NCBI GenBank assembly: GCA_016198805.1
Contig: JACQHU010000120.1
Span: 1 to 9,336 of the forward strand
Origin: Armatimonadota bacterium
Lineage (GTDB): Bacteria > Sysuimicrobiota > Sysuimicrobiia > Sysuimicrobiales > Humicultoraceae
Length of the DNA: 9,336 nt
Reading direction: 5' to 3'
The notes below the pieces were generated by a model that worked only from the letters and a program-made list of their open reading frames with translations, had not been told where the DNA came from and made no database searches. Positions 1-6,562 of this stretch are shown here, one piece after another; the first letter of the stretch is position 1, and the number at the start of each line of letters is the position of its first letter. A program made the translations under genes and the position numbers.

Positions 1-1
1 G

Positions 2-568
2 GCCGGGCTCATCGGCGCCCTTGGCCTGGACCGGCCCCTGGTCTGCGGCTACAGCGACGGCGGGCAGATCGCCCTGGAGCTGGGGATGCGCTACTCGCAC
101 CTGGTGCGGGCGCTGGTCGTCGGCGCCGCGGGCTACGATTTCGCGTCCGCGCACACGCAGGCCACGCTCAGACGGATCGGGCTGCCAGCCCCAGGCGAGG
201 CCGACTTCGAGCGCGTCGGGCAGACCCTGGGCCGCCTGGTCGATCTCTCCGCGACGCACGCGGCGGTGTACGGTCCCGACTGGTGGAAGACCCTGCTCCT
301 GCAGCTCTCCGTCCTCTGGCACACGCCGCCGGGCTACGCGCCGGAGGACTTCGCGAGGATCCAGGTCCCGACGTTGATCCTGATGGGAGACCGCGACGGC
401 TGGGTATCGATTGATGAGGCCGTCGCCATGTACCGGATGATCCCCGGCGCTGAACTGGCCATCGTGCCGGATGCCGGCCATGCCTTCCCCTGGATGCGGC
501 CCGAGGCCTTCACCGGCGTCGTCCTCGAGTTCCTCCTCCGCCACGCGGCCAGTGGAACCGCACGCTGA
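2..568 (+). CDS. alpha/beta hydrolase, BPHL (valacyclovirase)-like, 5' partial
   Basis: This is the C-terminal 188 residues of an alpha/beta-fold hydrolase; the open frame runs in from the left edge, so the N-terminal strands and oxyanion loop lie outside the window. The nucleophile elbow GYSDGG is at fragment residues 16-21, with Ser18 as nucleophile. The Asp after the serine is typical of BPHL-like hydrolases (GWSDGG) and some related esterases and lactonases. The other triad members are visible: an acid in GDRDG (about residue 132) after the hydrophobic strand TLILM, and a His in DAGHAF (about residue 160). The region between, with two adjacent Trp, is a helical cap that probably sets substrate choice. 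The family cleaves ester or similar bonds in the cytoplasm; the substrate cannot be told from sequence. It ends 67 nt before msrA on the same strand. The fold is secure, the subfamily moderately so. Confidence 0.88.
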   Translation, partial: AGLIGALGLDRPLVCGYSDGGQIALELGMRYSHLVRALVVGAAGYDFASAHTQATLRRIGLPAPGEADFERVGQTLGRLVDLSATHAAVYGPDWWKTLLLQLSVLWHTPPGYAPEDFARIQVPTLILMGDRDGWVSIDEAVAMYRMIPGAELAIVPDAGHAFPWMRPEAFTGVVLEFLLRHAASGTAR

Positions 569-571
569 CCG

Positions 572-601
572 CTCGAACCCTTTCCGCCGCCGGCGTATAC
601 T
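572..601 (+). promoter_or_regulatory. possible msrA promoter
   Basis: A good -10-like hexamer, TATACT, lies at 596-601 in the short gap between the hydrolase gene and msrA. The best -35 candidate at an 18-nt spacing, CTCGAA at 572-577, is poor, so the element is either weak, activator-dependent or fortuitous. Its position 35 nt before the msrA start supports a real role. Confidence 0.25.
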
Positions 602-635
602 GCTGGTATCAGGCCGGACACTCAGGAGGCAAAGA

Positions 636-1226
636 ATGAGTTCACAGCAGGCGCAGGCCGGCGGTTCGTCCGGCAGGGAAGTTGCGACGCTGGCCGGCGG
701 ATGCTTCTGGTGCCTGGAAGCGGTCTTCGATCAGGTGCGGGGAGTGGAGGACGTCGTCTCAGGCTACTCCGGAGGCAGCGCGCCCCACCCAACGTACAAG
801 CAGGTCTGCACCGGGACGACGGGCCACGCCGAGGTCGTCCAGATCACCTTCGACCCGTCGGTCATCTCGTTCCGGGAGATCTTGGAACTCTTCTTCTCCA
901 TCCACGACCCCACGACCCTGAACCGGCAGGGCGCGGACGTGGGAACCCAGTATCGCTCGGCCATCTTCTACCACACGCCTGAGCAGAAGGCGACGGCCGA
1001 GCAGGTCATCAAGGAACTCACCGCGGCGCGCCTCTGGGGGAACCGCCTCGTCACCGAGGTCACCCCGTTCCAGGCCTTCTATCCGGCTGAGGAGTACCAC
1101 CAGGAATACTTCCAGCGAAACCCTGAGCAAGGGTACTGCCGGATGGTCGTCGCCCCGAAGGTGGCCAAGTTCCGCAAGCAGCATCTCGCCAGACTGAAGA
1201 GCCCCGCCTCGCGGCCTCTGAAATGA
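636..1226 (+). CDS. msrA: peptide-methionine (S)-S-oxide reductase MsrA
   Basis: This 196-residue cytoplasmic enzyme reduces the S epimer of methionine sulfoxide, free or in proteins, back to methionine, using thioredoxin as electron source. The active-site motif GGCFWCLE is at residues 21-28, with Cys23 as the catalytic cysteine that forms the sulfenic acid. Other family signatures follow in order: GYSGG (43-47), TGHAEVV (62-68), an NRQGADVGTQYRS stretch and the AEEYHQEY segment near the C-terminus. The length fits stand-alone MsrA, with no fused MsrB domain. The ATG at 636 is chosen because AGGAGG at 624-629 sits 6 nt before it; a longer open frame extends upstream but only into the hydrolase gene. 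The stop codon overlaps the start of the vapC remnant by 4 nt (ATGA). Confidence 0.96.
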   Translation: MSSQQAQAGGSSGREVATLAGGCFWCLEAVFDQVRGVEDVVSGYSGGSAPHPTYKQVCTGTTGHAEVVQITFDPSVISFREILELFFSIHDPTTLNRQGADVGTQYRSAIFYHTPEQKATAEQVIKELTAARLWGNRLVTEVTPFQAFYPAEEYHQEYFQRNPEQGYCRMVVAPKVAKFRKQHLARLKSPASRPLK

Positions 1227-1489
1227 GCACTGGACAGGTATGCACACTGGCATGCGGCTGCATTCGCAATCGCCAGGAGATCCTGGGGCTGTTAAAGGCC
1301 CTACCAGAGGCTCCGGTGGCCGAACACCAGGAAGTTCTGGACTTCATAGAGGCTCGACAACTGTACGGGCGTGGCCTCGGTTGGATCGACGCGCACCTCC
1401 TGGCGTCTGCGCTGCTGGCGGGCGCAGCGCTGTGGACCCTCGACCGGCGGCTTTCCAGGGTGGCGTCTGGCCTCAGGGTTGCCGCTTGA
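1223..1489 (+). pseudogene. VapC-type PIN-domain toxin remnant (N-terminus and internal block lost)
   Basis: The 88-codon open frame encodes the C-terminal two thirds of a VapC family ribonuclease. Recognisable pieces are RNRQEILGLLKALPEAPVA (residues 15-33), the core FIEARQLYGRGLGWIDAHLL (41-60) and ALLAGAALWTLDRRLSRVA. PIN Asp56 and Asp74 remain. The N-terminal part that should carry the first catalytic Asp (family start like MILVDTSVW) is absent. The family segment between GQV and LACG (like LMHPFVIGE), which holds the conserved Glu, also appears to be missing, because here GQV is followed almost at once by LACG. No antitoxin gene is adjacent; msrA ends on the ATGA that would start this frame, and no Shine-Dalgarno stands before it beyond msrA coding sequence. 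With two of four acidic residues gone it should be inactive as a nuclease. The homology is from memory of the family; the gapped alignment needs checking. Confidence 0.75.
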
Positions 1490-1526
1490 TCGACCGGTAA
1501 CTGGGCAGCGCAAGACACAGGAGCAC

Positions 1527-1560
1527 CATGGGGCCGGCGGCAGCGCGTGCCGGCCCCGTG
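1527..1560 (+). terminator. GC-rich stem-loop, possible terminator without T tract
   Basis: A perfect 9-bp inverted repeat, GGGGCCGGC (1530-1538) with GCCGGCCCC (1549-1557), encloses a 10-nt loop and extends three more pairs outward (CAT with GTG, one being a wobble). It lies between the end of the vapC remnant and the thioesterase start. There is no T run after it, so if it ends msrA transcription it is not a classical intrinsic terminator. Confidence 0.4.
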
Positions 1561-1586
1561 ACCGATGGCACCGGGGGAGGGTCGGT

Positions 1587-2060
1587 GTGGAGAGGAAGCC
1601 AATCCAGGACTTCTATCCGGACGAACTGAGCCACTGCTACGGCTGCGGCCGGCTCAACGAGCACGGCCTGCAGCTGAAGAGTTACTGGGACGGAGAAGAG
1701 ACTGTCGCCATCTTCCATCCCCGGCCGTACCATACCGCCATTCCCGGATACGTGTACGGAGGCCTGATCGCATCGCTGATCGACTGCCACGGGACGGGAG
1801 CGGCGGCAGCGGCGGCCTACCGGGCGGCGGGCCGGGAGCTGGGCGCGGAACCGGCCTTCCGGTTCGTCACGGCGTCGCTGCACGTCGACTACCTGCGGCC
1901 CACCCCGATGGGGGTGCCGCTGGAGGTCCGCGGTCAGGTGAAAGAGGTCAAGGGGCGGAAAGTGGTGGTGGCGGCGACGGTGTCAGCAGGTGGGCAGGTC
2001 TGCGCCCGCGGGGAAGTGGTGGCGGTGCAGATGCCCGAACACATGACGCCGAAGGAGTAA
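1587..2060 (+). CDS. PaaI-family hotdog-fold thioesterase
   Basis: This 157-residue single-domain hotdog protein belongs to the PaaI/THEM4-like acyl-CoA thioesterases, which hydrolyse acyl- or aryl-CoA thioesters in the cytoplasm as oligomers. The N-terminal HCYGCGRLNEHGLQLK (16-31) is the family's usual CxxC-G-N-x-x-G-L lead-in. The central helix region PGYVYGGLIASLIDCHGTGA (53-72) is the hotdog active-site helix, with Asp66 the likely catalytic acid. The strands follow in SLHVDYLRPTPMGVPLEVRG and GRKVVVAATVSAGGQVCARG. The GTG start at 1587 is chosen because GGGGAGG at 1574-1580 is 6 nt upstream and because family similarity begins just after it; the open frame continues further upstream without a better site. 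The next gene begins 26 nt downstream and is probably cotranscribed. The substrate is unknown. Confidence 0.9.
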   Translation: MERKPIQDFYPDELSHCYGCGRLNEHGLQLKSYWDGEETVAIFHPRPYHTAIPGYVYGGLIASLIDCHGTGAAAAAAYRAAGRELGAEPAFRFVTASLHVDYLRPTPMGVPLEVRGQVKEVKGRKVVVAATVSAGGQVCARGEVVAVQMPEHMTPKE

Positions 2061-2086
2061 GATCCCATCATCCAAGGAGGCTGGGG

Positions 2087-2635
2087 ATGCTGATCGGCTT
2101 CTTGCTTCTCCTGGCGTTGTCGCTTGCGTTGATCGTGTACGGGTGGATCCAAAGGAAAACGGCTGCGGAGCTTCGCCGGCGGCTTCACCTCGCGGCGCCA
2201 TACCTGGTGCGTTCGGGTGCTCCGTTCGCGGAAATCGAACCGCTGGTCAACTTTCCCATCTGGAAGGTGATCGGGAGAGGAGGCAATCTCAATCCCGGGA
2301 AGATTGGCGGGCTTGGCCTCTGTCCCTGTCAGATGGAGTACACGGTCGCGAACAACCAGGTTATCCTGGCCGCGTGGCCGAACCCTGCGGCGGTCGCCGC
2401 CTGCGTCGCCAACCCTCCGGCACCCGACGCGGCGGAGTGGGAGTGCCCTGACGACTGCGTGCAGGTCATGACCCATCTCTGGCGCGGCTGGGAAGCGGTT
2501 CAAAACGTCCAGAACGGCCAAATCCGACTGAACTGCTATACCTTCGCGCAGTATCATTGTAAGAAACCTGATGATCCGGATCGCCATAAGCCTCCTCGGC
2601 CCACTGACCCGGGTGACACTACGCCCGAGGTTTGA
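2087..2635 (+). CDS. hypothetical membrane-anchored protein with seven cysteines
   Basis: I do not recognise this 182-residue protein. Residues 2-20 are an uninterrupted hydrophobic segment followed by QRK and a basic RRR at 30-32. The N-terminus has no basic residue before the hydrophobic core, so it may be an N-out/C-in anchor or an uncleaved signal anchor. The remainder is soluble, with cysteines at 79, 81, 106, 120, 124, 150 and 158, including CPC and CPDDC pairs. These could be disulfides if the domain is outside, or a metal site if inside. The tail after 160 is Pro/Asp-rich and probably disordered. AAGGAGG at 2074-2080, 6 nt before the ATG, is a near-ideal ribosome site, which strongly supports that this is a real gene. 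It probably shares a transcript with the thioesterase 26 nt upstream. Confidence 0.8.
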   Translation: MLIGFLLLLALSLALIVYGWIQRKTAAELRRRLHLAAPYLVRSGAPFAEIEPLVNFPIWKVIGRGGNLNPGKIGGLGLCPCQMEYTVANNQVILAAWPNPAAVAACVANPPAPDAAEWECPDDCVQVMTHLWRGWEAVQNVQNGQIRLNCYTFAQYHCKKPDDPDRHKPPRPTDPGDTTPEV

Positions 2636-2643
2636 TCGGGCGC

Positions 2644-2951
2644 GTGGGTCGCATCCGTCTGATCCACTGGAACGTCGCTGAGGCCGAGGCCAGGGCGGCG
2701 ACGCTCCGGGGACGATCTGGTTCGCCAGATCTCGATGGGCTCTGGAGCGGCGGATGAGCCGGATGGTCCCGCATGCCGGAATGGGCGGCCTGTGGATCGC
2801 GTGGCCGAAGAAAGCCTCCGAGGTGACTAGCGATCTTTCGCAGAACGACGTGCGCGAGGTTGGCCTGGCAGCAGGGCTGGTCGACTTCAAAGTCTGCGCC
2901 ATCGACGCGACCTGGGCCGGTCTGCGGTTTTCTCGCGCCAAATCCTCGTAA
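2644..2951 (+). pseudogene. remnant of a receiver-like/DUF3052 protein, middle deleted and frameshifted
   Basis: Two pieces of what appears to be one gene lie here in different frames. From the GTG at 2644 the sequence reads GRIRLIHWNVAEAEARAATL, which resembles the first strand and helix of a degenerate response-regulator-like domain. That frame then loses similarity and ends at 2755-2757. From about 2715, in a different frame, the sequence reads TIWFARSRWALERRM, then GGLWIAWPKKASEVTSDL and GLVDFKVCAIDATWAGLRF, ending at 2951. This is the conserved C-terminal end of DUF3052 proteins. Fused receiver-like/DUF3052 proteins are known to me, so the simplest reading is one gene that lost its central part, most of both domains, and changed frame at the joint near 2710. 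The second piece could be translated from the ATG at 2754 (65 residues), but I see no good ribosome site for it. It faces the membrane protein gene tail to tail. Confidence 0.7.
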
Positions 2952-2979
2952 CGGTCTCAGGGCCGATCGGAAGCAGAGC

Positions 2980-3825
2980 CTACCCCGCCGGGGTCTGAGT
3001 CTGAGACTGTTCGCCAGGTTCCGTCGGCGCCGGCGCGTCGGTGGTCGCGTCGGCGGGGACAGAAGGCGGGTAGAGGAACAGACCCAGGCCCCACCCGATG
3101 GGCACCCAGATCGCCCACGGGAATCCCGTGGGCTTGAACGCGCTGGGGACCCGCGCCAGGGCCACGTCCAGTACCTGGTCGGCCACGATCAACGCGCCCA
3201 CCACGATGGCCGCGAACGTGAGCGGCGGGACGCGCCTCCGCCAGGCGAGGGAGAACCCCAGGCCTCCACACACCCCTGAAAGCGCCCAGAAGAAGGCAGG
3301 AACCCATTCCATCCTCATCGGGGACCGCGGTCCAAGGACGATCCTGGTGATGACAGGTGGGACCACACTGCCCCCGATCCATCCGGCGATCGCGCACGAG
3401 ACCGCCATTTCCCGGAGCGTACGCCGCGGGGCTCCCGCCATCCAGAGGAACGTGAGCAGGCCAGCCAGTATCGCGATCATGATCCAGTTCGTCAGGGCGT
3501 ACTCGTTCGTGGAGATAATCTGAATGACTTCCGTACCTACCTGCTCCAGCATTGCCAGCCCGACGGTGATCCCGGTCACGGTCCACTGCCACCTGCCGAA
3601 ATGGGCCTTGCGTGGGGCCTGAATCCCGCCGGCGACGCGGCGGTGCACATAGGCGCGTTCAAGCGCGTAGCTGAGGCCGACGCCGACGGGAACCGAGAGG
3701 GCCAGGATGCGGTAATTGATGCTGCCAGGCGTTTCGACGACGGTACGGAGCACGGCCGCGCCGCCGGCCCCTGCCGCGGCGGCCAGCACGGTACTCGCCC
3801 GGATCTGCCTGAGCGCGGTGAGCAC
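2980..3825 (-). CDS. polytopic inner-membrane protein of unknown function
   Basis: This 281-residue protein has about six to eight hydrophobic segments, roughly at residues 12-28, 39-56, 82-100, 108-128, 138-160, 174-194, 200-220 and 232-252. Loops between them are short and contain basic clusters (for example after the second segment, YVHRR). The C-terminal 30 residues are hydrophilic and rich in Pro, Thr and Gln. I recognise no transporter or enzyme signature. The start is a GTG at 3825 with no visible ribosome site of its own. The stop codon of the upstream 78-residue gene lies only 5 nt before it, so translation is probably coupled. The gene ends with TAG at 2980-2982, facing the DUF3052 remnant. 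Confidence 0.8.
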   Translation of the reverse strand: MLTALRQIRASTVLAAAAGAGGAAVLRTVVETPGSINYRILALSVPVGVGLSYALERAYVHRRVAGGIQAPRKAHFGRWQWTVTGITVGLAMLEQVGTEVIQIISTNEYALTNWIMIAILAGLLTFLWMAGAPRRTLREMAVSCAIAGWIGGSVVPPVITRIVLGPRSPMRMEWVPAFFWALSGVCGGLGFSLAWRRRVPPLTFAAIVVGALIVADQVLDVALARVPSAFKPTGFPWAIWVPIGWGLGLFLYPPSVPADATTDAPAPTEPGEQSQTQTPAG

Positions 3826-3830
3826 CTGGA

Positions 3831-4067
3831 TCAGACCGGTTCCCAGAGGATGTCCATCTCCTCGCGTTCGCCCAGGGCCCGGCGGACCAGGTCGACCAGT
3901 GATGCGTCGGCGCCGCGTTCCTCAAGCAGAGCGATCGTCGCCTGGTTGATGTAGTAGTCCTGGTCCTCCTGGCTCTCCTCTTCCAGCGTCTCGATTAGTT
4001 GTCGCAGTTGCGCTTCAGTGATGGTCCCCAGGGTGACACGCGTCCCCGCGTCGGTGAGTTTGATCAT
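3831..4067 (-). CDS. conserved small acidic protein, 78 residues, unknown function
   Basis: The protein begins MIKLTDAGTRVTLGTITEAQ and continues as two predicted helices around EEESQEDQDYYINQATIALL (residues 30-49), then EERGADASLVDLVRRALGEREEMDI. I recall similar short proteins with a TITE/ISEEQL strand and an EEESxEDxDYYIN motif as conserved hypotheticals in several phyla, sometimes carrying an unconvincing sugar-lipid synthase name; I would not use that name. It is soluble and strongly acidic, with no signal peptide. The ATG at 4067 is chosen over an upstream ATG at 4112 because AAAGGAG (4080-4074) is 6 nt before it. It leads a two-gene minus-strand operon with the membrane protein. The 151 nt between it and the divergent kinase gene must hold promoters in both directions, but I see no clear consensus. 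Confidence 0.85.
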   Translation of the reverse strand: MIKLTDAGTRVTLGTITEAQLRQLIETLEEESQEDQDYYINQATIALLEERGADASLVDLVRRALGEREEMDILWEPV

Positions 4068-4218
4068 CGGCGGCTCCTTTCGTGCGGGCAATGTTCGCAA
4101 CGCGTCTGACAAGTCCTGCCATCGGACGGCCGCGACGACGCGTTAACCCCCTCAGCAACCGCGCGGCCAGACGAACAGGACTCGGCCCGATCCGTCGCCA
4201 AATCGTGGAGGCAGTCCC

Positions 4219-4740
4219 GTGCGCCTGCGTATCCCGAACCCCTCTCTGGTTGTGCTCTGCGGCCCGGCCGCCAGTGGCAAGAGCACCTTCGCCGCCCGCC
4301 ACTTTCCAGCCACCGCCATCGTGTCCTCGGACCGCTGCCGGGCCATGCTGGCCGACGACGAACGGAACCTGGCCGTCTCGCGCGAGGCCTTCGACCTCTT
4401 CCACACCATCATCGACCGCCGGCTGCACTATCGCCGCCTGGCGGTGGCCGACAGCACGGCGCTGCGGCGTGAGGCCCGGCGGACGCTGCTGGAGATCAGC
4501 CGGCGGCATGGGCTGCCCGTCGTGTTGATCGTCTTCGATGTCCCTGAGGACCGCTGCTATCTCCATGACACGCGCCGGGAGCGCCGGGTCGGCCGCCCGG
4601 TCATCGAGCGTCAGGTCCGCCTGCTCCAGGAGGCGCTGCGGAGCATTCCGAACGAAGGCTTCGACGAGGTCCACGTGCTGGACGATGTCCAGGCGCGTAG
4701 GGCGTCGGTGGGGATCGCGCCGAGCCAGGAGAGCCGTTAG
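4219..4740 (+). CDS. stand-alone Pnkp-type polynucleotide 5'-kinase module (AAA_33 P-loop)
   Basis: This 173-residue P-loop protein closely resembles the N-terminal kinase domain of the bacterial RNA-repair enzyme Pnkp, which transfers the ATP gamma phosphate to a 5'-OH polynucleotide end. Walker A GPAASGKST is at residues 15-23, with Lys21 and Ser22. VSSDRCRAML (35-44) carries the general-base Asp38 and Arg41. The segment SREAFDLFHTIIDRRLHYRR (54-73) matches the helix before the VVDATN-like VADST (76-80). The Arg-rich lid is RRERRVGRPVIERQ (119-132). The phosphatase and ligase domains of full Pnkp are absent, and no Hen1 partner lies nearby. The GTG start at 4219 follows GGAGG (4207-4211) by 7 nt. 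The stop overlaps that of the convergent ligase gene by 4 nt. Zeta-toxin-like or other AAA_33 kinases are the alternative, but the match around Asp38 favours Pnkp. Confidence 0.87.
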   Translation: MRLRIPNPSLVVLCGPAASGKSTFAARHFPATAIVSSDRCRAMLADDERNLAVSREAFDLFHTIIDRRLHYRRLAVADSTALRREARRTLLEISRRHGLPVVLIVFDVPEDRCYLHDTRRERRVGRPVIERQVRLLQEALRSIPNEGFDEVHVLDDVQARRASVGIAPSQESR

Positions 4741-6335
4741 GCGCCCTGCAGGTCGGTATCCTGCGGCCCAAGGTGGCGCAGCGGCACAAGCTTCCCCGCC
4801 GCCGTCATCCTGGGCGCATCACGATGCACCTGAACAGTCCCCATCTCTTTCCAAATGCTGGTGGCGGTATCGTCGGCGCCCCGGAGCGTGCGCTCCACGC
4901 AGGCCAGCACCGCCTCCTCGTCGACAGGACCCAGCCGAGGATGTATCAGCACGGTCAAGCGTGTGAACCCGTTGCGGTCCTCCTGTTCCACCAGTTGATA
5001 GTCTGTGGGCGCCCCCCCGAATTGCTGGGGGAGCGCCTCCTCGACCAGCGTGATCAGGTGAGACCCGAAGAAGAGCCTGCCCTCCGCGTTCAACTTCTCG
5101 AAGCTGCGGACATTGAACAGATGAGTCATCCAGCCTGCCTGCTCGAGCAGGCACCCGCACGGCCGGGAATGGATTCCGGCGTAGTCGCCGGTCTCGACAT
5201 TCAACAGGATCCTCCGGGCGTCAGGACGCAGGGACGTGAACAGGAGCGCATCGACCTCGGCGCCCAGGCGGTCCACCGGTCGGCGGCGCGTGACAACGGC
5301 AATGGCATCAAGGCACACGTGGGTGTCGTCGGGAGCCTGGGGATGCGCGCATCCATACGTCGCCCGGCCAAATTCCGTGAATCCCAGCGAGGAGAAGGCT
5401 CGCGCGCCCACGGCGTGTATCGCCCGCAGCTTGGCCGGCGTCAGTGGTTCGCCAATCGTGATGAACGCCACATGCGGCAGATCTGTCCCGGCCTCCTTCG
5501 CGGCGAGCACCAGACGCAGGGCCGAACTCGGGGTGGTGATGATACCACATCCGCCGCGGGGGAGTCCGCCGCCCAGCCATGTGACAATGCGATGCTCCTC
5601 CCCCACCGGGACTTGCGTCAGTGGGGGCAGCGCCACGCCGTGGCGGCGTGCGGCCATCTGGATCGCCCGGTAGTACACCGCCGTCAGATCGAGGCCGGAC
5701 CTCGAAGTCCATTGTGTGAACCACGCGGGCGGAGTGTTGCCCATCGCGGCGAGTGCGAGGACCGCCCACAGGCTGGCACCGTGGTAGTGCGACATCCAGA
5801 CGACGACGGGCCGCCCTTCCAGCCCGTAGGCCGTGAGCGCCAGGGCGAGATGCTCCGTGCCCCTGCGGAGGTTGGCCAGGGAGATGGGCGTCGGGATCGA
5901 CCTGCCTCCCGTCCCACCCGACCAGGCGAGCAGGCCCTCCTGGCCGAGAGGGTTGCGAAAGGCCCGCTCGTCGAACCGGAAGACCCGGTCGCCTCGAAGG
6001 GCTTCCCGCATGCCCTTGAACTCCTCGATGGACACATACACGCCGCCCCGGTGGAGCGCCTCGAGTGTTGCCTCGACGCCTCCGGTGTCGACCATGGCTC
6101 GGATACGCGCCAGGTCGTATCCCGCGGGCTCGAGGAGGGGCCGGTAGGGACTGTCGGGTATGGCGAAGATGGCGCGCTCGACCATGTCCAGCAACACTTG
6201 AGCCCGGCGTGCCACTCGCGCCCGAGCCTCGGCCACGTTAGCCGGCCCCACGGGGTCCTGCAGGAGAGCATTGACGTACGAAACGCCGTGCCGGATCTGC
6301 CGAAGCCACCGCAAGATCCCCATACGCCGCTGCAT
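4737..6335 (-). CDS. PaaK-like adenylate-forming enzyme (phenylacetate-CoA ligase family)
   Basis: This 532-residue protein has the layout of PaaK-type ANL enzymes, which activate a carboxylate as an acyl-adenylate and usually pass it to CoA. The ATP-binding loop is seen as SGGTGGR at residues 139-145. IGEPLTP (294-300), LGFTEFGRATYG (317-328) and ETGDYAG (381-387) match the family's GEP, GxTE-x-YG and TGD core motifs. RPCGCL (391-396) resembles the PaaK Cys-rich segment, and a small C-terminal domain ends with the AAGK Lys515 expected of the catalytic lysine. An N-terminal extension of about 130 residues precedes the ATP loop. The ATG at 6335 has GGAG (6345-6342) 6 nt upstream; a second ATG at 6323 lacks one. 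The gene stands alone on its strand, divergent from the nucleotidyltransferase. The acid substrate is unknown, and a LuxE- or CapK-like acyl transfer without CoA is possible. Confidence 0.85.
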   Translation of the reverse strand: MQRRMGILRWLRQIRHGVSYVNALLQDPVGPANVAEARARVARRAQVLLDMVERAIFAIPDSPYRPLLEPAGYDLARIRAMVDTGGVEATLEALHRGGVYVSIEEFKGMREALRGDRVFRFDERAFRNPLGQEGLLAWSGGTGGRSIPTPISLANLRRGTEHLALALTAYGLEGRPVVVWMSHYHGASLWAVLALAAMGNTPPAWFTQWTSRSGLDLTAVYYRAIQMAARRHGVALPPLTQVPVGEEHRIVTWLGGGLPRGGCGIITTPSSALRLVLAAKEAGTDLPHVAFITIGEPLTPAKLRAIHAVGARAFSSLGFTEFGRATYGCAHPQAPDDTHVCLDAIAVVTRRRPVDRLGAEVDALLFTSLRPDARRILLNVETGDYAGIHSRPCGCLLEQAGWMTHLFNVRSFEKLNAEGRLFFGSHLITLVEEALPQQFGGAPTDYQLVEQEDRNGFTRLTVLIHPRLGPVDEEAVLACVERTLRGADDTATSIWKEMGTVQVHRDAPRMTAAGKLVPLRHLGPQDTDLQGA

Positions 6336-6562
6336 CCCACGCTCCGATGAAGTAGGGGTAGCGTTCCTGTGTGAGGGTACTACTGGCGATTTCGGTCCGT
6401 GGGGGCGGATTTCCCCCGTGATCGCGGCATACGCCGATGCGGTGGCTGATGGAGCCTGCCTCGCAAGGGAACGCCCGGCCGCCGTCGAACCGCGCCCGAG
6501 GTGGCCCGTCAGCGCGGGGAGGCGCCGCGATCGCAGCGGGATTGCAGATTGAGCCCGGAGGG

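Noticed and set aside
471..635. Upstream extension of msrA to an ATG at 471
   Set aside because: This would overlap the hydrolase gene by nearly 100 nt with no ribosome site; AGGAGG and the family start both support 636.
1934..2941. Minus-strand open frame of 335 codons
   Set aside because: It runs antisense to the thioesterase, the Cys-rich gene and the DUF3052 remnant, all of which have better ribosome sites or family matches; no domain is visible.
2954..3007. Inverted repeat GTCTCAG / CTGAGAC with a CCCCG/CGGGG core between the two convergent ends
   Set aside because: The loop is about 40 nt, the right arm lies in the coding tail of the membrane gene, and there is no T tract, so I do not call it a terminator.
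4773..6350. Long open frame of 525 codons on the plus strand
   Set aside because: It lies exactly antisense to the PaaK-like gene, has no family similarity and a composition rich in Arg, Gly and Pro, as expected of the opposite strand of a GC-rich gene.
6336..6562. Search for promoters and a short gene in the divergent gap between ligase and nucleotidyltransferase
   Set aside because: No -35/-10 pair near consensus was seen on either strand, and the upstream extension of the transferase frame to 6437 has no ribosome site or family similarity.
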